DNA from: Dryococelus australis
Lineage: Eukaryota > Arthropoda > Insecta > Phasmatodea > Phasmatidae
Length of the DNA: 64,000 bases
NCBI GenBank assembly: GCA_029891345.1
Contig: CM057000.1
Span: 140,166,163-140,230,162, forward strand
Direction: 5' to 3'
Position numbers and translations under genes: made by a program. The notes under the pieces are model-generated. The model did no database searches. It saw only the letters and a program-made list of their open reading frames with translations, and had not been told where the DNA came from. Of the stretch, positions 22,661 to 35,284 are shown piece after piece (the first letter of the stretch is position 1; the number at the start of each line of letters is the position of its first letter).

Positions 22661-23857
22661 TCCTGGTTTTCGATTGGTTCCTACTGCAACAGCCGAACGT
22701 AAATCCTACTAAACATTGGTTGCGATAGTGAAAACAAGTTATGTGTACAACTCGCATCATAAATCACTTTGTTTGCAATACCTGAGACCATAATTGAATT
22801 GGTGGCTGAAAGTAATTAAACATTTACTTTTCTTATGAATCTCGCTTATCCGGAGGTCCCAGTTCGCTGGCAAGCATTCATCAACACCCACAGCCAGGTT
22901 CAAATACGTATATTGAACTATTACTAGCTTTGGAATTAATCGTGCCCGCAATATAAACGACGAATGGTTGGTCAAACTGTCATTTTTCATTTCTTACGTA
23001 TGTGTGGTCGCCCTGTTTTCGCAGGTAATTCTGGAACACTAGGCGGTAATGAAAAATGTGATTGGTCACTATGGTGAGATGATGTCAAAAGGTCCTCTTG
23101 TTCGAACTCGCTTAAGAAAACGGTCTTCAAGAAAATGCGTCTCAAAATTTTGCTGGTGCGGGGGTAGCCCCTCTTAAGATATGCAACACTACTACCACCT
23201 ACGCTATTCACGTGGCTGAACAATTAGGAGAGGATGTAATGGGTGGAAATTGGGTTAGTGAAGTTATAAGTACCATTTTCATGGAACGTGTCCATTATTA
23301 GGCCTTGTGTACCATGTGCCATATCAAGGTCGTCATGGTACGCAAATGTGCCATAATCTAACTACAGTAAAAATATGCAGTTAATGACTCAAAAGTATAA
23401 TAAAAGCTAATCAGTTTCTAACTTGCGAATTGAGGCTGATTTTATGGAGGCTTCACGAACAAGATATCGAGATCGGAATGTATCGATATTCTTCGGGTTT
23501 CTGGCGATGTTCTGTCGTTCCCTTTTAGTTTGTGAGTTCGTCGTTTATTGCTGTCAGTCAGGTTGTGTTGGTCTATATTCTGTGCGGGTTATCTGGCCTA
23601 TATTAGTTAATAAACACATTCCACTGCTGTACAGGCAGGGATGGTTGTATTTTATAACGGTGAAAAGATTATTTTTTAATTTACAAACAACGTATTTTTT
23701 AGTTATTTTTTAATCCTAATATTTAATTTGTATTTGATTTTATTAGTGTAGCATTCAAACAACTGTTGTGTAATGAAAAGAAAATAGATTTTACGCAATT
23801 GTTAGAAATGTGCCATAGTTTTGTGCCAGTGTGCCATTATTTGGAACGTTCCGTACC

Positions 23858-24088
23858 ACCATATAGCAATGATGATCTAACATCTGTGGATCGGCTGCTG
23901 GCAAGTTAGTAAGTGCGTGCAGCTGGTTGTGGAAGCATGGAGAGTTTTACGTGAGTGGAGCACGCTGACGTGGACCATATGTCAATGATGATCTAACATC
24001 TGTGGATCGGCTGCTGGCAAGTTAGTAAGTGCGTGCAGCTGGTTGTGGAAGCATGGAGAGTTTTGCGTGAGTGGAGCACGCTGACGTG
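23858..24088. repeat. Recent 116-bp tandem duplication
   Basis: The 116 bp starting ACCATAT at 23858 are repeated from 23974 with only a few differences (such as TTTTAC against TTTTGC). The near identity indicates a young event. Confidence 0.9.
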
Positions 24089-24861
24089 CACCTCGAGTAC
24101 GGAACAACCAGCAAGAACACAAGACGGACAGTGGAACTGGACCGGATGCGCTATCAAGAGCGTCATCAATCCTCCTATGCGACATTTTGCACCATTTTAT
24201 CAGAGACAACAACATTTTAAGAGAGGTTTTAAATCTCCGTTACATGAAACACGATTCCAATTATTGTCACTGTGCTGTTTTAAAATGCGGCACTGCTCTT
24301 AAATAATTTTGAAAACGGATTTCTTTATTTTAAGTCAATTAAAATTATTGCAAGTAATATAATTATATTTCTTGTTTAATTTATTATTTTTAATATTGCG
24401 ATAAATGATACCTTTGTTCTCCTTTTGAATTATCTACGATTTATGTAATTAGCAATTGGATTATATTAGTCATATATTTAATTATGTCACGACTTGTACT
24501 ATGGTAAATGTTTTATAAATGTCGAGAAACTGTTTACCTAGCTATATAAATGAAGTTGTTTAACTATTTCAGTTTATTTAATAAAAGTTTTTCACTATTG
24601 TATTGTTTGAATATTTCTCCCGTTACCTTGATTTCGATTCGGTTTTGTGTCTATGCTTTAAACGCCAAGTTGATCTTGTTAGACTCCTTCAGACCGGTGT
24701 TTCGGGAGATAGTTTCTCTACCGACCGGATGCAGATTACAAGCGTTGCAAATTCCTTCAGTTGTCGCAGTTTGTAGCCCCCTGCTCTCTTCCCTGCAGCC
24801 GCTGTTCTGGCAAATTGTCTAGGCATAGCCCTGCCGCATGCCGCGTGATTTTGCATAAGAA

Positions 24862-25248
24862 GTGGAACGACTGGTATACTTAACTGAACAAACAATGACT
24901 ACATCCGTGTCAACGTGCATGGCAACTTATGGTAGATGTATTTTTTCACAACAACATTATTGTTTATGTATTGCTTCCATAGACTCGTCAGAAATCCTTG
25001 CTGAAGGTGTTACAGATGCTAAGTCTTCAACCATTGTTAACATCTTCATATTACAAAAGTGTACACAATCACTATACGATTCCACTCGTAATGATCTGAC
25101 TTCCATCACAACCGTCGAAGAAGTGAAAACATTCATACAAGACGCACGATTATATAATGTTTTAACAACGGAACAATTGGTTAAGGTGTTACTCAAACTC
25201 AGCCAGAGAAAGAGACACAATCTCCACTATCTGAATACATGTCTTTAA
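24862..25248 (+). CDS. Hypothetical 128-codon open frame
   Basis: This is the longest single open frame on plus outside the GC-rich blocks. The C-terminal half is rich in charged and hydrophobic residues in a helical pattern (VEEVKTFIQDARLYNVLTTE, then QLVKVLLKLSQRKRH). No signal peptide, known domain or promoter was seen. It may be an exon or a decayed element, or a chance frame. Confidence 0.22.
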   Translation: MERLVYLTEQTMTTSVSTCMATYGRCIFSQQHYCLCIASIDSSEILAEGVTDAKSSTIVNIFILQKCTQSLYDSTRNDLTSITTVEEVKTFIQDARLYNVLTTEQLVKVLLKLSQRKRHNLHYLNTCL

Positions 25249-25259
25249 CGATTATTCAT

Positions 25260-28200
25260 CAGGTATGGAACTCGGACCCAAATTGTCTCGGCGATGTTTC
25301 ACATAAAAGTGGGTCTCTTTTCACGTGATGTGTGAGCTTGAGCACATTCGCCTCTTCTTGACAGCCAACGGCATCTATCGGGTGAATTTTAATCGTTTCG
25401 TTCGTCTTTTGTTCGATACTTTTACGTCCTTCACCTGACTTTTTTGAAAGCTTCTGGCCTCGGCGTGGAGTCATAATGACGTACTGTTGTGACGCGGCTG
25501 CAGTTATACTTTTTGGCAGTTAATTGCCGATAAGATGATGATTTAGTTTTTTTTTTCTTTTACCATTTTTCTAGTGAGTAAAATTGTGAATTTTGTGGAT
25601 TTTTGGTGATGCTGACTTCTCAAGTTCCATCATTCGTCTGTTTCCCTCGGGGTGAGTGAAGTCTTCAAATAATTGTTTCCCTTTCCCCTTCTTTGAAGTT
25701 CTTCAATTACTTAAGTTAACTATTTTGTGCTCTCCGTTGTAAAGAGGGTGTACGTAAACCAAGTGGTCCATGACCAGGATTGTTCCTGCTTCCCAAACCA
25801 CGTTTTGGACTTTTGGAATGTAATCGCAAAATGTTATGCTGGCTGCGAAGTTCAGCGTAGGTGCCGACGTGCCTTGAACAATGCCTCGTTTTCCCCTGCA
25901 CGTTTCAATGCCCGGACGACCGCAGTTTAAACAAACCGCTGCACTCCTTCAGAACCACAGCATTTTTTACGGCCCAACCTGCTTTAGGACTGCAAGTCAG
26001 TTGCTTTTACCTCACTTATCCATCTATCAGAGTAATGTCCTGTCTTACAAAAACTTCCCCCTTCGTATTGAAGATTTCTTCAACCAATTCCTATCCTATC
26101 GCCACATCAAGAGCCCAACAACTATTACTATACTGCCAAATTGACCAATACTCCAGGGCGAGGCGAGGGCACCTCGCTAATGAACGTTGGGGGAGATGTT
26201 ATGGTTGTATGAAAGAGCCTTAGATTAGCATCCCCGCCTGAACCCAGCCTCACGCCTTCAGTAAATCAAGACGCAGGAATCGCGACAACTTACTGCAGCA
26301 ACCACCAGGCGAGGCCGCTTGCAAGAACCCCCTACACCAGCCAGCGATCGGGGACATGGACGCCTAAACGAAGCACCTATATAAGCCACTGTAAGCCTGG
26401 GCGCCTCACCTTTTCAACTGCACTTTTTTTTTCTAAACTACCTTATTCTAAGTGTTATGTGAAGTTAAGGCCCGAAGGTAGGGCGGGATTTTATTGCGTC
26501 TCAGGGCTAACCCCTTACGCCTACTAGGAAGGAAAATCATGCAAGGAGACATGCATCGAGGGATTGGGCAGCCATGGCCTACACTTTGGGGCAATGATTA
26601 CCTCCCTAAGCGTACTTAAGGCTAGTCTTAACAATGAAGAGCAAGGGAAAAACCGTCAAGAGAGACGTATAAACCCTTGCGACAGAAGTAAAAATTTCAA
26701 AAAATATTGCATCCATTAAATTAAATTTAATAGAATGCTACAGGAGATATAGTGTTTGGAAACATGCTATTGGTTAGAAGAGTAGAAAAGACTAGTAGAG
26801 AATGGGCGAGGCTCTTTACTGTTCTTTAACTTGGTGCCGGCCGTAACCAGAGAGGTGTTTGGGCGCCTCTCTGGTGTTTTCAACTGTGGCCAGTGTCGAG
26901 GGTAGGCCAAGAATGGATGTGCCCGATCGTCGATTACCGCACAACTAGATACAGCCTCCGTCATCATGTTAAAGGTACGGACAGACCAATTCAGTGTACC
27001 TGGAACAGGCACGAGATAAATATAATAAAAATGTAATTTAATATCATATATCAGTCAATAGTGCTCCCCCGAATATTTAACATTTCAGTAACATGTCATT
27101 ATAAGTGCATAGTTGACTTATATGCCCCATAACACAAACAAGCGCCCTCGATAACAGTAATAGCTCTACCATCATCTTGTGATTCAGCTACGCCCCCAAA
27201 ACCTATCTTGTGTGAACATGACCAGAAGTCATATTTTCATAACACCCTGCAGGAAGTGTTGGTATTGCTTATGCGCCTGGAACTGAATCGCTGTTGCCGA
27301 AAGGTTTTGTCCGCATTTCACATGAAAATGTTGGGTCTGGGGAGTAGCACAAGAGGACCATTTTTCTCAGTGGGGTCACACTGCTTAATCAACCACCTTC
27401 AAAATTTCATAAAGCTGGATGGCAAACAATGCTGTCTACAATATGAAGATGACGACCCGTGTCATTTTTTATTACGGCGGAAGTTATTAATAGGAGTTTG
27501 GCTAACATAAAAAAACGTTCTAAACATTGTAATTTAATTTCACTTCGTTTTCGACGATTCGAAAAAAAAAAATGAAAAATTCAAATTTAAAGGGCTGGTA
27601 TCTCCCTCCTAACAATCAATTTAAGTAAGGCGTGCCCCATATATGTTCTACTTAATTTTGCATATGTTATCACCTCACTAAGTTAATCGGTCGAATTCCG
27701 CTCCTTCCTGTGTATACATACATACAGACATATATACATATATTATTTATTTATTTATTTATTTATCTATTTATGTGTGTGTGTTTTTGTGTGGGTATGT
27801 GCCTACTTCGTAACAGTTTCCCAATATAATATTGTTTTAATTCCGAATATGAAAGATAGCTGTAATTTACTTGTGGTAATTTATTTGCCATCTAAACTTC
27901 TCTTTGAGATACACAAGTTTATTTTCAGCACCGAAAGTTTTGTTAATAAAGATGCCGTAATCCATCTAAAAGATAATAATTACATGCCCCACTAAGAATA
28001 ATTGTACGTTCGTACGTTATGTATCTTCAAAACAAATAGACTAGTTACGTCCGTGGTTTCAGCAAATCAGTGTTTCTAATTTGCCACAGAGCAAATCAAG
28101 CTGGTATTTGACAGTCATATAAAAATTGTTTTATGGGCATATTGCTGAATTAATGAAGTTACAGATCAAGATCTGATCTTCCACGTCATAAATTAGGAAA

Positions 28201-28490
28201 ACAATCACAATATTTTATTTCCTAGGAGTATCATTAAGTGGCTATCAAGAAGTAACGCATAATTAATTCATGTTCAAGTTAACCTTAAATATAAATAAAA
28301 CTATCAAAGCTGCATTTTTCGCGCTCGATTGTGGGTGTTATTTCAAGCCATTTTATTTTACAATACATTTTTATTTATTGTAATATAATATTATACGTAA
28401 TGTAGTATATAATGTAATGAATTTCTGTACTCCCCCAACTATACTTCTGTGCACAGGTGTGACTGACAAATACGTGATCTTACAACTTTA
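25260..28490. other. No gene recognised; possible decayed ORF and microsatellites
   Basis: Adjacent open stretches at 25727-25930 and 25881-26144 read on from one another with a frame change and could be one decayed coding sequence, but I recognise no family. A TTTA repeat lies at about 27740-27774. The rest is AT-rich. Confidence 0.4.
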
Positions 28491-28499
28491 TGCTGAAGC

Positions 28500-28960
28500 A
28501 GAGAGTTCATGGTCTGGCAGTTGATACCAGGCGGACTGCACGGCCGCCAACAAGCAGTGAGAACTGCACTTGAGTTAACTTGCCAGGGTCGTTTTGTCCG
28601 GCGTCTGTCTGCGGAAGGACGAAGGAGGAGGCGGGCCGCAGATCGTGCCACGGTCGCCAGCGACGGAAGAGCAGAGTTTATCTCCCAGCAGACGGAGCTG
28701 ATTTTGTCGAGGGGGTACTTCGAGGGGCGGGAGGGTGGAAGGTTCCGTTGCGAAGGGTAAGGTCGTCAGGGGGTGCAGTATATAACAGAGCAGCACAGCA
28801 AAGACGACCGTAACGAACTCGCTGATAAGTCCGGGCCGGTTGCGAAGTTCGTCCGACTCAAGACGAGTAGTTTACCATTCCTCCGCTTGGCTAAGATGGC
28901 GAGGACGCTGTCGAAGGCAGCTGCCATAGAAATGTTTTAACGGTTCCTCTGAGAGACCAC
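28500..28960 (+). promoter_or_regulatory. CpG-rich island with TATATAA, candidate promoter
   Basis: About 450 bp are strongly GC- and CpG-rich against AT-rich flanks. TATATAA lies at 28779-28785 within it, followed by the sequence where a start about 30 bp on would fall (near 28810). A short ATG frame at 28894 (MARTLSKAAAIEMF) ends after 14 codons. Open frames on both strands are probably compositional. It is a promoter-like island with no transcript evidence. Confidence 0.3.
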
Positions 28961-28986
28961 TGAAAAGTAGAATTGTTGGGTGGCAA

Positions 28987-28998
28987 GGGGGGGGGGGG
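28987..28998. repeat. G12 run
   Basis: Twelve consecutive Gs; a further 11-G run lies at 29390-29400. Confidence 0.9.
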
Positions 28999-29489
28999 AG
29001 TTTACGGTGAAGTCTAAATGTTGCCCACAAGCAACGAAATGCATCACATCCCCCCTACATCCTGAGAAACAAGAACTCCATCGTGTTGTTCAAGAAGTCG
29101 GTAGCTCCCCAAACAAGCGTAGCGATCCATTACTCTGTTCATACTCAGGTATTATAAGCGGAACTTGAGAGTACACTTAACCGCATGAAAATTTAATATC
29201 ATAAAAGTTGCCTACTTCGAATTTTAAAAATGTCGCAACGGCTTCCAGTTTTTTGGGCAGTTTGCGTGGCAATAATCTGGATAAAAGACACTCCCCGTAT
29301 TCAGTTAGCAATTCAAAACTAACATTTAATAAGCGTGTGCTTTACGAAAGCCGTGAAAATAATTCACTCTTAAAGGGTTGTGAAAAAAAGGGGGGGGGGG
29401 ATTTTAAATGCCGTTTAAAGTGTTGTTACATTCTTTGTAACATTTTGTATGATAAGGGAGAAAATAAACAGGAGATTTGACCCTTAAAT

Positions 29490-30630
29490 ATGTACTTAAT
29501 TATGTAACCTGGAAAGGGCAATGTATTTCTAATGTGGCACCTTATTTATGTTATGAAGATGCTTTCAAAGGATTCACATTTTCCTGTCTGTGAATGGCAT
29601 CGTAAAAAAATGTTAATTAACACCACATAGAGCTCCGATTACAAAATCTTATCAGGGCTATTTTAACAGCTTGCTGACGAATTCATGTAAACTTAAAGTA
29701 CCAAGAACTAACCGTCGAATTCAAACAAAATTGTGTTAGTTTCATGTTACAGGTCAAAGAAAGACGTGATGATATTATCACTGAATCAGGACAATGTTCC
29801 TTTCATCTGCGGCACACAACGAAGTCACATTTAGTATCGCTTCGAATCCCCTCGTGTCGTGACATATCGTTGATACTGTTACGTGTCTCTGGGTCGGCGC
29901 CGTGCGGGCGTGCATAGAGAGGGACAGAGAGTCGTTATGTGATAGCGGCAGGCGACAGAGCGCCGTATCTGTCGCACAAAGCGGACCTACAAGATAATCT
30001 GTTATTACGGCGAGCACTGCTGATCCTGTCAGTAATGATATTTGCGATTATCTGAAAAATGCTTTGGATTACTGATCTTTCTCTCGGCGCAACTCGGAGT
30101 GTGTTGAACAATCGACTATAAGTTTCGCAGCAAGCCTCCGAACTGGCAGTTGAGTTGAGAAGAGTTATGCTGGAGTTTATGAATGAATGAGTGGCTGAGT
30201 TTCGAGCGATAGAAGACAAGCACAGGGAGAACCAGTGAACCAGTATACCAGCATAAGGAGAGTTTGAAATTGCAACTATCAAGTAGTGAAGTGTGCTGCT
30301 GGCAGGCTGGACTATTGGACTAAGGGTGTGAGTGAAGACATCATAAATTATGGAAAGATATGGACTGAACAGGGTATGAGTTAATTGACTGTAACCAAGA
30401 GAGACAGGATGTTAAGTTGAAATAGACATTAAATTTTGCGCTCACTTTTAAAAAAATAGTAAAAGTGGAGATAGGTATTTTGAAATTTAAAAATCAAATA
30501 TAGATTATTTTATTTATTTATATTATTAAGACCTCCATTCCTCACGAACTCAGATACGCCCCTCAGGCGTCTTCACGTGTAACAGTACGATAGGCAAGGA
30601 ATCAAACATATGTTATAGAGGAACCGTCGA
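29490..30630. other. No gene recognised
   Basis: A minus-strand frame of 115 codons at 29935-30282 has no recognised motif. No element ends were found. Confidence 0.45.
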
Positions 30631-30639
30631 TTTATGTGG

Positions 30640-31010
30640 GAAATAACAGGGCCAACCATACTATAACATTCTGCAACAACAGTTTCATATGCTACTCGAG
30701 GATATCACGTTGGCACTAACACACCGCATGTGGTTCATGCTTGATGGAGCATCGCCACATTTTAGTAGAGAGACCACGACCTGTGCAGGAACCGCACAGG
30801 TGGATGGGTCGTGAAGAATCAATCGCCTGGCCTGCACATTCCCCTGATATCTGAATCAAGTGGCTTAGTACTTGTGGGGAGATCTCAATACCACCGTTTT
30901 CGCTACACACGTTACGGACATTGCAGTGCTTTACCAGTTCGCGGGATGAGGTTGCCAGCAGATTCGTGGCAAACCTGGGGTGTTTGAACGTGCCAGACAG
31001 GGAGTCATAA
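30640..31010 (+). pseudogene. Decayed DDE transposase, C-terminal part
   Basis: The plus frame reads LQQQFHMLLEDITLALTHRM, then WFMLDGASPHFSRE. This matches the second catalytic Asp region (DGAPPHFS type) of a DDE family common in insects, often with an N-terminal DUF4817 domain. Further on, after stops and frame changes, come weak echoes of WPARSPDL, LWGxL and RxTPGIFERxRQS (here KPGVFERARQGVIRS near 30970-31010). The N-terminal half is missing. Several stops make it non-functional. Confidence 0.6.
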
Positions 31011-31072
31011 GAAGCGTGCAACGGTGTACTCAGATGCTGTAAATAACGTCCAGCATCGTAGCGTTCAACACG

Positions 31073-31190
31073 CACGGTCGGCTCAGTTGGTTAACGTGGC
31101 CCTAGACGATGTTGTGGTCGCGGGGCTCGGTCCTGCACCTTGCTGTCCGAGTGCTGTCCTGTTGCACTCGTGGAGAGGGGAGCTAGGGAG
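31073..31190 (+). mobile_element. Possible tRNA-like SINE head
   Basis: GGTCGGCTCAGTTGGTTAAC resembles a pol III A box, and GGGGCTCGGTCCTGC about 35 bp later resembles a degraded B box. The body that follows does not match the other SINEs here. It lies directly after the DDE relic. Confidence 0.35.
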
Positions 31191-31263
31191 CCGCGAGGGT
31201 GGCAGAAGACATCCCTGTGTGTCGGCCAGGCGCAATGTATATACGGCCGCTAGTTCATGGCGA

Positions 31264-31277
31264 CCCCCCCCCCCCCC
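31264..31277. repeat. C14 run
   Basis: Fourteen consecutive Cs within a GC-rich stretch. Confidence 0.9.
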
Positions 31278-31721
31278 AACTCTCTGACCCACTCTGTCGA
31301 TACCACTTCGAGGACACAGCGACCAGTCCGAGCGAGGGCAACACTGCAGGGCGAGCCGAGGTACTGACATCTTGGAGAGACGTGACAAGATCAGCCAATC
31401 ACACCACGACAAGACGGCATCACGACGTGGAGGAGCTCCGGCCCGGTTTCGTTAATAATCATTGGTAAGGAGATAATTGGTTCTGGGTGCAGGAAAGATC
31501 CGGAAACGAACCTATGCGCAGCGAACCCTAGAGGTTCCCTGTTAAGAGCCTTACTATGTGATAACGTAATTGTAACTTGGAATAGTCGAGTGTTCATTCA
31601 GTATTTTTGTTAAGATATTTCAGAGCTAGTATTATTCAGTATTGTTTGTTAAATCATGTCAGATAATTTTGTACAAGAAAGAGTAATGAAATAATTAGTA
31701 GTTTTTGTAACAGTCTTGTGT

Positions 31722-31751
31722 CATAACTCAAGATAGTAATCTTGAGTTATG
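31722..31751. repeat. Perfect 13-bp hairpin
   Basis: CATAACTCAAGAT at 31722-31734 and its exact reverse complement at 31739-31751 are separated by AGTA. It could form a stable stem-loop in RNA or a cruciform in DNA. It lies between TGTAAC at 31706 and GTTACA near 31832, which might be ends of a small element. Confidence 0.85.
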
Positions 31752-31980
31752 CCCCCAGAGTAGAGTAACATAAAGAGGATTAGCCTCAGTGACTCTTCTC
31801 GATCATATTCTTGTGTTTAATACACCAACGTTACAGCAGTCATTGCTAGGCTAACGATACAACGATGCCCATTGATGTAGCAGTTTTCATATCCATTTTC
31901 AGCTATCGCTTCTGCTCCAGTATAGGTTACAAATCAGCCCCCTCCGGAAGAGTCTGGCTCTAGTTATAACAGTTTTCGTA

Positions 31981-32398
31981 AAGGCTGTTCACGGCAAAGT
32001 GAGCATTTTTAAAATAAACCTTATATAGAAGTCACTGCTGCCATTCGCATATATTTTAACGGACAAACTGAGTGACATGCGCCTAGTAAAGTTAGTTAAC
32101 GATTGAGGGCAAGTAGTTCCTTGTCGTAACGTCAAATTAAAAGTGTGAGGAAACCATTTGAGATAATTTAGATTATTTCTTTCGATTTATGCTATTTTAA
32201 TACATCTAAGAGTAAAAATTAGCAGATTTGTAAAATATTTGTTTTTCGATTAATTTCACTGTTCCTCTTGATCGACGCTTAAATAAAGTGATGAGGCCCA
32301 TAGCAGTGTTAATTTTTATAAGGAAGTATAAACAACGTTAATACAAGTAGATCTTAAGCAGGGTTTTCAAAAGTGCTCAGTTTACTGGAAACAGCGTA
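31981..32398 (-). mobile_element. Family A MITE, inverted, near complete
   Basis: Starts AAGGCTGTTCACGGCAAAGT after TA and ends AACAGCG before TATA. Inside, the reverse complement of the family core appears: AGTGACATGCGCCTAGTAAA, then AAAGTGATGAGGCCCATAGC, then CAAGTAGATCTTAAGCAGGG. About 418 bp, non-coding. Confidence 0.8.
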
Positions 32399-32915
32399 TA
32401 TCCATGTAAATGCCCGAAACGGTAGTAGAACGTGTACTATACTCACGAAGCTGCGACAGACAAGATGGCATACACCCGGATAACAACATCAAGCCAAATA
32501 TTTATACCCATTTATGAAAAGACTACGGATTCTGTAAAGCGCATCTGTGAACTAAATGAAACTTGGTGTACGCGTGAGTAACGGGAAACGTTTCAAATTA
32601 CTCACAAGGTCTTGATAAAACAATAAATACAACTTTAAGAAATACGTAATAACTGTGATTTGCTTTAAGGATGTGTGTAAAGCTCAGTGGAAAAACCTGC
32701 CCCCCAGCTCAGGGGTCGGAGATTCGGGCCCCGGTTCCCCCACGGCAGATTTTCAGTTCGCATGACGCGAGCTGTGACTTCATCATCAAGTCGGTCTAAC
32801 GTGAGCTTGTCAAATGCCACCAACATACGCTGTCACAACGTCACACCAGCTCTGTTCAACGGCAAATGTATTGGTCATTAAAGTCAACTTAAAGAAAAGT
32901 GTGTCAATGCATGAA

Positions 32916-33168
32916 GTGAAGAGATTAGCGCGGCTCTTAACAGCGAGGTCTTGGGAGCCGATGAGGGTAATTGAGTTTACTATGGAGCAAGTCCGGAATG
33001 AAAGGGCTGGTGAAACGAGAAATCCCCGAGAAAACCCCTCCGACCAGCGGCATCGTCCGGCACGATTCCCCCACGCGAAAATCCGGGAGTGATCCGGCCG
33101 GGAATTTAACCCGGTTCGCTGTAGTGGAAGGCGAGCAGGCTAACCGCTTAGCCACCTCCTCCCCCCCA
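32916..33168 (-). mobile_element. tRNA-SINE, near full length
   Basis: On plus: GCGCGGCTCTTAACAGCGAG, then GGGAGCCGATGAGGGTAATT, then CCCCGAGAAAACCCCTCCGA, then CCAGCGGCATCGTCCGGCAC, then the head ending CTAACCGCTTAGCCACC. The B box is slightly decayed (AATTTAACCC). Confidence 0.85.
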
Positions 33169-33937
33169 GGTTAATGAGTGGCTCTGCGCTATGTAGTATC
33201 AGGTTTTAGAATAGTTATCTCCGTCATGTAACGAAGTTTTCTATTTTAATTTATTTTATGCGATATGTCCTTGGTAGAAAACGTTTATTTCTAGAACCCG
33301 TTTGTGTAAATGCAATAATACGAAAGTAAGGGCACAGTGCAATCGACTAATTGTTGCTTGCGAATCAAACCGATGGGATTTTAAAGTTGACCATTTGAAC
33401 GGTGTAGTATGAGTAATTTTAGCACACACACATAAAAGCCTTTTATATATATGTATATATATATATATAAAATTACGGAAAGCACAAGATTGATTATTGT
33501 GCTCGTTAGAGAACATTTTTAAAACTATTTCTTAATGTTTTAATGAGTGGCGTAAATGTCCACCGTGCATAAATGGGAATACCTTGTTTCCCATACATAA
33601 ATAGTGTCTTTACTTATGTCATCATCCATACCCGTAATCAAAAATATAAATAAATTCAATCCTTATGAAAAAAAAAAAGAAATAATCGTAATATTCAGAT
33701 ACACCACAAAGGGCCTGCACACAATATTTGATTGCATTTGTACTCTTGACAACTGCGGACTCTCTGCCAGTTGCTAGTTGTTTTGCCAGCCATGTACGTG
33801 CAATTTGATGTCATCACTACAGGTAATGTGTGGGTATCGACAGATACATAATTTTCTCCTCTTCTGCTATAGAAACTTCCTGCCTTCTGTTGTGCACATG
33901 GGTTCAACAGAAGGTAGCAGAAATTATGTATTGTCTA

Positions 33938-34285
33938 CGAACGGCTTCGGTGACCAGTCGCTCAATTCTGAGGTCCCCTGTTCGATCCCGAACCCCGTAG
34001 AGCGGGGAATTTTTGAACGGAGGGTTCTCTTGTGGTACGAATATGGTGTATACTGACGTGGTGGCGGGGGTTTTCTCACGAGGCTCTCCCGTTTTCCTCG
34101 CCTGTCTTCATTCCGCTGCGGCTCCACCCACATCTCGCCTCGCCTCATTTAACCTCCTGGCAGGCCGGAGCGACAGGTCTGTGCCCAGAATAGGTTGTCC
34201 TGCTCCGATTACCACGGGGCAGCCTGTCATGCGCATTGCGAACCTGCCCCAGGCGGGAACCACGTGTTGTTTGAATGAATTCTGG
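33938..34285 (+). mobile_element. Possible SINE of a third type
   Basis: A tRNA-like head (GGTGACCAGTCG, then CTGTTCGATCCCGAACC) precedes TACGAATATGGTG, then GGGGGTTTTCTCACGAGGCT, then CCCGTTTTCCTCGCCTGTCT, then TTCATTCCGC. The part after 34130 is unlike the other SINEs. The body only partly resembles the main SINE (GGTTTTC, then CTCCCGTTT, then CATTCCG). The right end is uncertain. Confidence 0.45.
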
Positions 34286-34289
34286 AATG

Positions 34290-35280
34290 GAGGCGAATGA
34301 CTAGATGGAAGTTTTTTTTGGACGTTCGCCACTGTGATGCAGATGACTGCCCTGGAAAAACAGGACCGAGCATAGAAAATACTTAAATAAGACAAGTAAC
34401 CTATGGAAGAGAAAATAAATATATGTATACAACACTAGAAAATCCCAAGAGGGAATGGAGTAAAAAAGAAAACAGAACAGCAACTAATTACGAAAGATTT
34501 GTGTATAAAACACCACCAACACATAGAAAACGACACAGGCTAGTTATCTACTTACACAAATAAAACAAACACAAGACTAAGAAACTCGCACTAACACGAC
34601 ATTTTTTTTTTCTAAAACCGACAGAAAGCGACGTTTTTTTAACTGCTGTAGTCGACCCTTTACTTGGTGCTGTATCTTGTGAGATACAAAGACTCTACGC
34701 GAACTTTGAACGTAACAAAATTTTTCTTTAGGAAGACTTGTATTTCATGAACAAAATTAAAATCTTCATTCCCAGGCAATATGGTAGCCGAACATTTAAA
34801 GACGTCGCCATCGACCTGAAAAAGTTTGAAGCACGCTGTCGACGAGATTCGAGTTCTATTCCGGGCCATTCTCCATTACGGGAATTTCAACAAAAGCATC
34901 ACAGTCTGCATTTTTGCAGTGCTCCCGGTAGACGAACCTTGGACTAAAGAGATATCGGAGCGATGGTAGCGCTCCTAGTAGACAATTTCGATACCGGAAT
35001 GTACCACTAACACAGGTTTCAAGTTTGCCCAAACTATGAAATTCTGGAGGGAAAAAAAGGGGGATGGGGGTTCTCACCAGAGAAACTAAAAAACGCCGAA
35101 TTAATGTGTTTGTCCGGCGGAGTGGAGACCTTTGTACATAAGTTCGAAACTCGTAACCCTTACGGATCGTCTATAAGTTGCTTCTGAAGTCGCTGTTCCT
35201 TCTTTTATACACTCAAGAATACAAATTTGCGTGTTATTAAGAAAAATTCCTTTTCCGAAAATGCTACTGTTTCCACATAG
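34290..35280. other. No gene recognised
   Basis: No coding or repeat assignment could be made. Frames up to about 73 codons have no motif. Confidence 0.5.
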
Positions 35281-35284
35281 ATGA

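Noticed and set aside
31706..31832. Solo LTR (TGTAAC ... GTTACA)
   Set aside because: Only ~127 bp, no target duplication, no primer-binding site or second copy.
32677..32760. tRNA-like head (AAGCTCAGTGG)
   Set aside because: An A-box-like motif is present, but the B box is not convincing and no SINE body follows.
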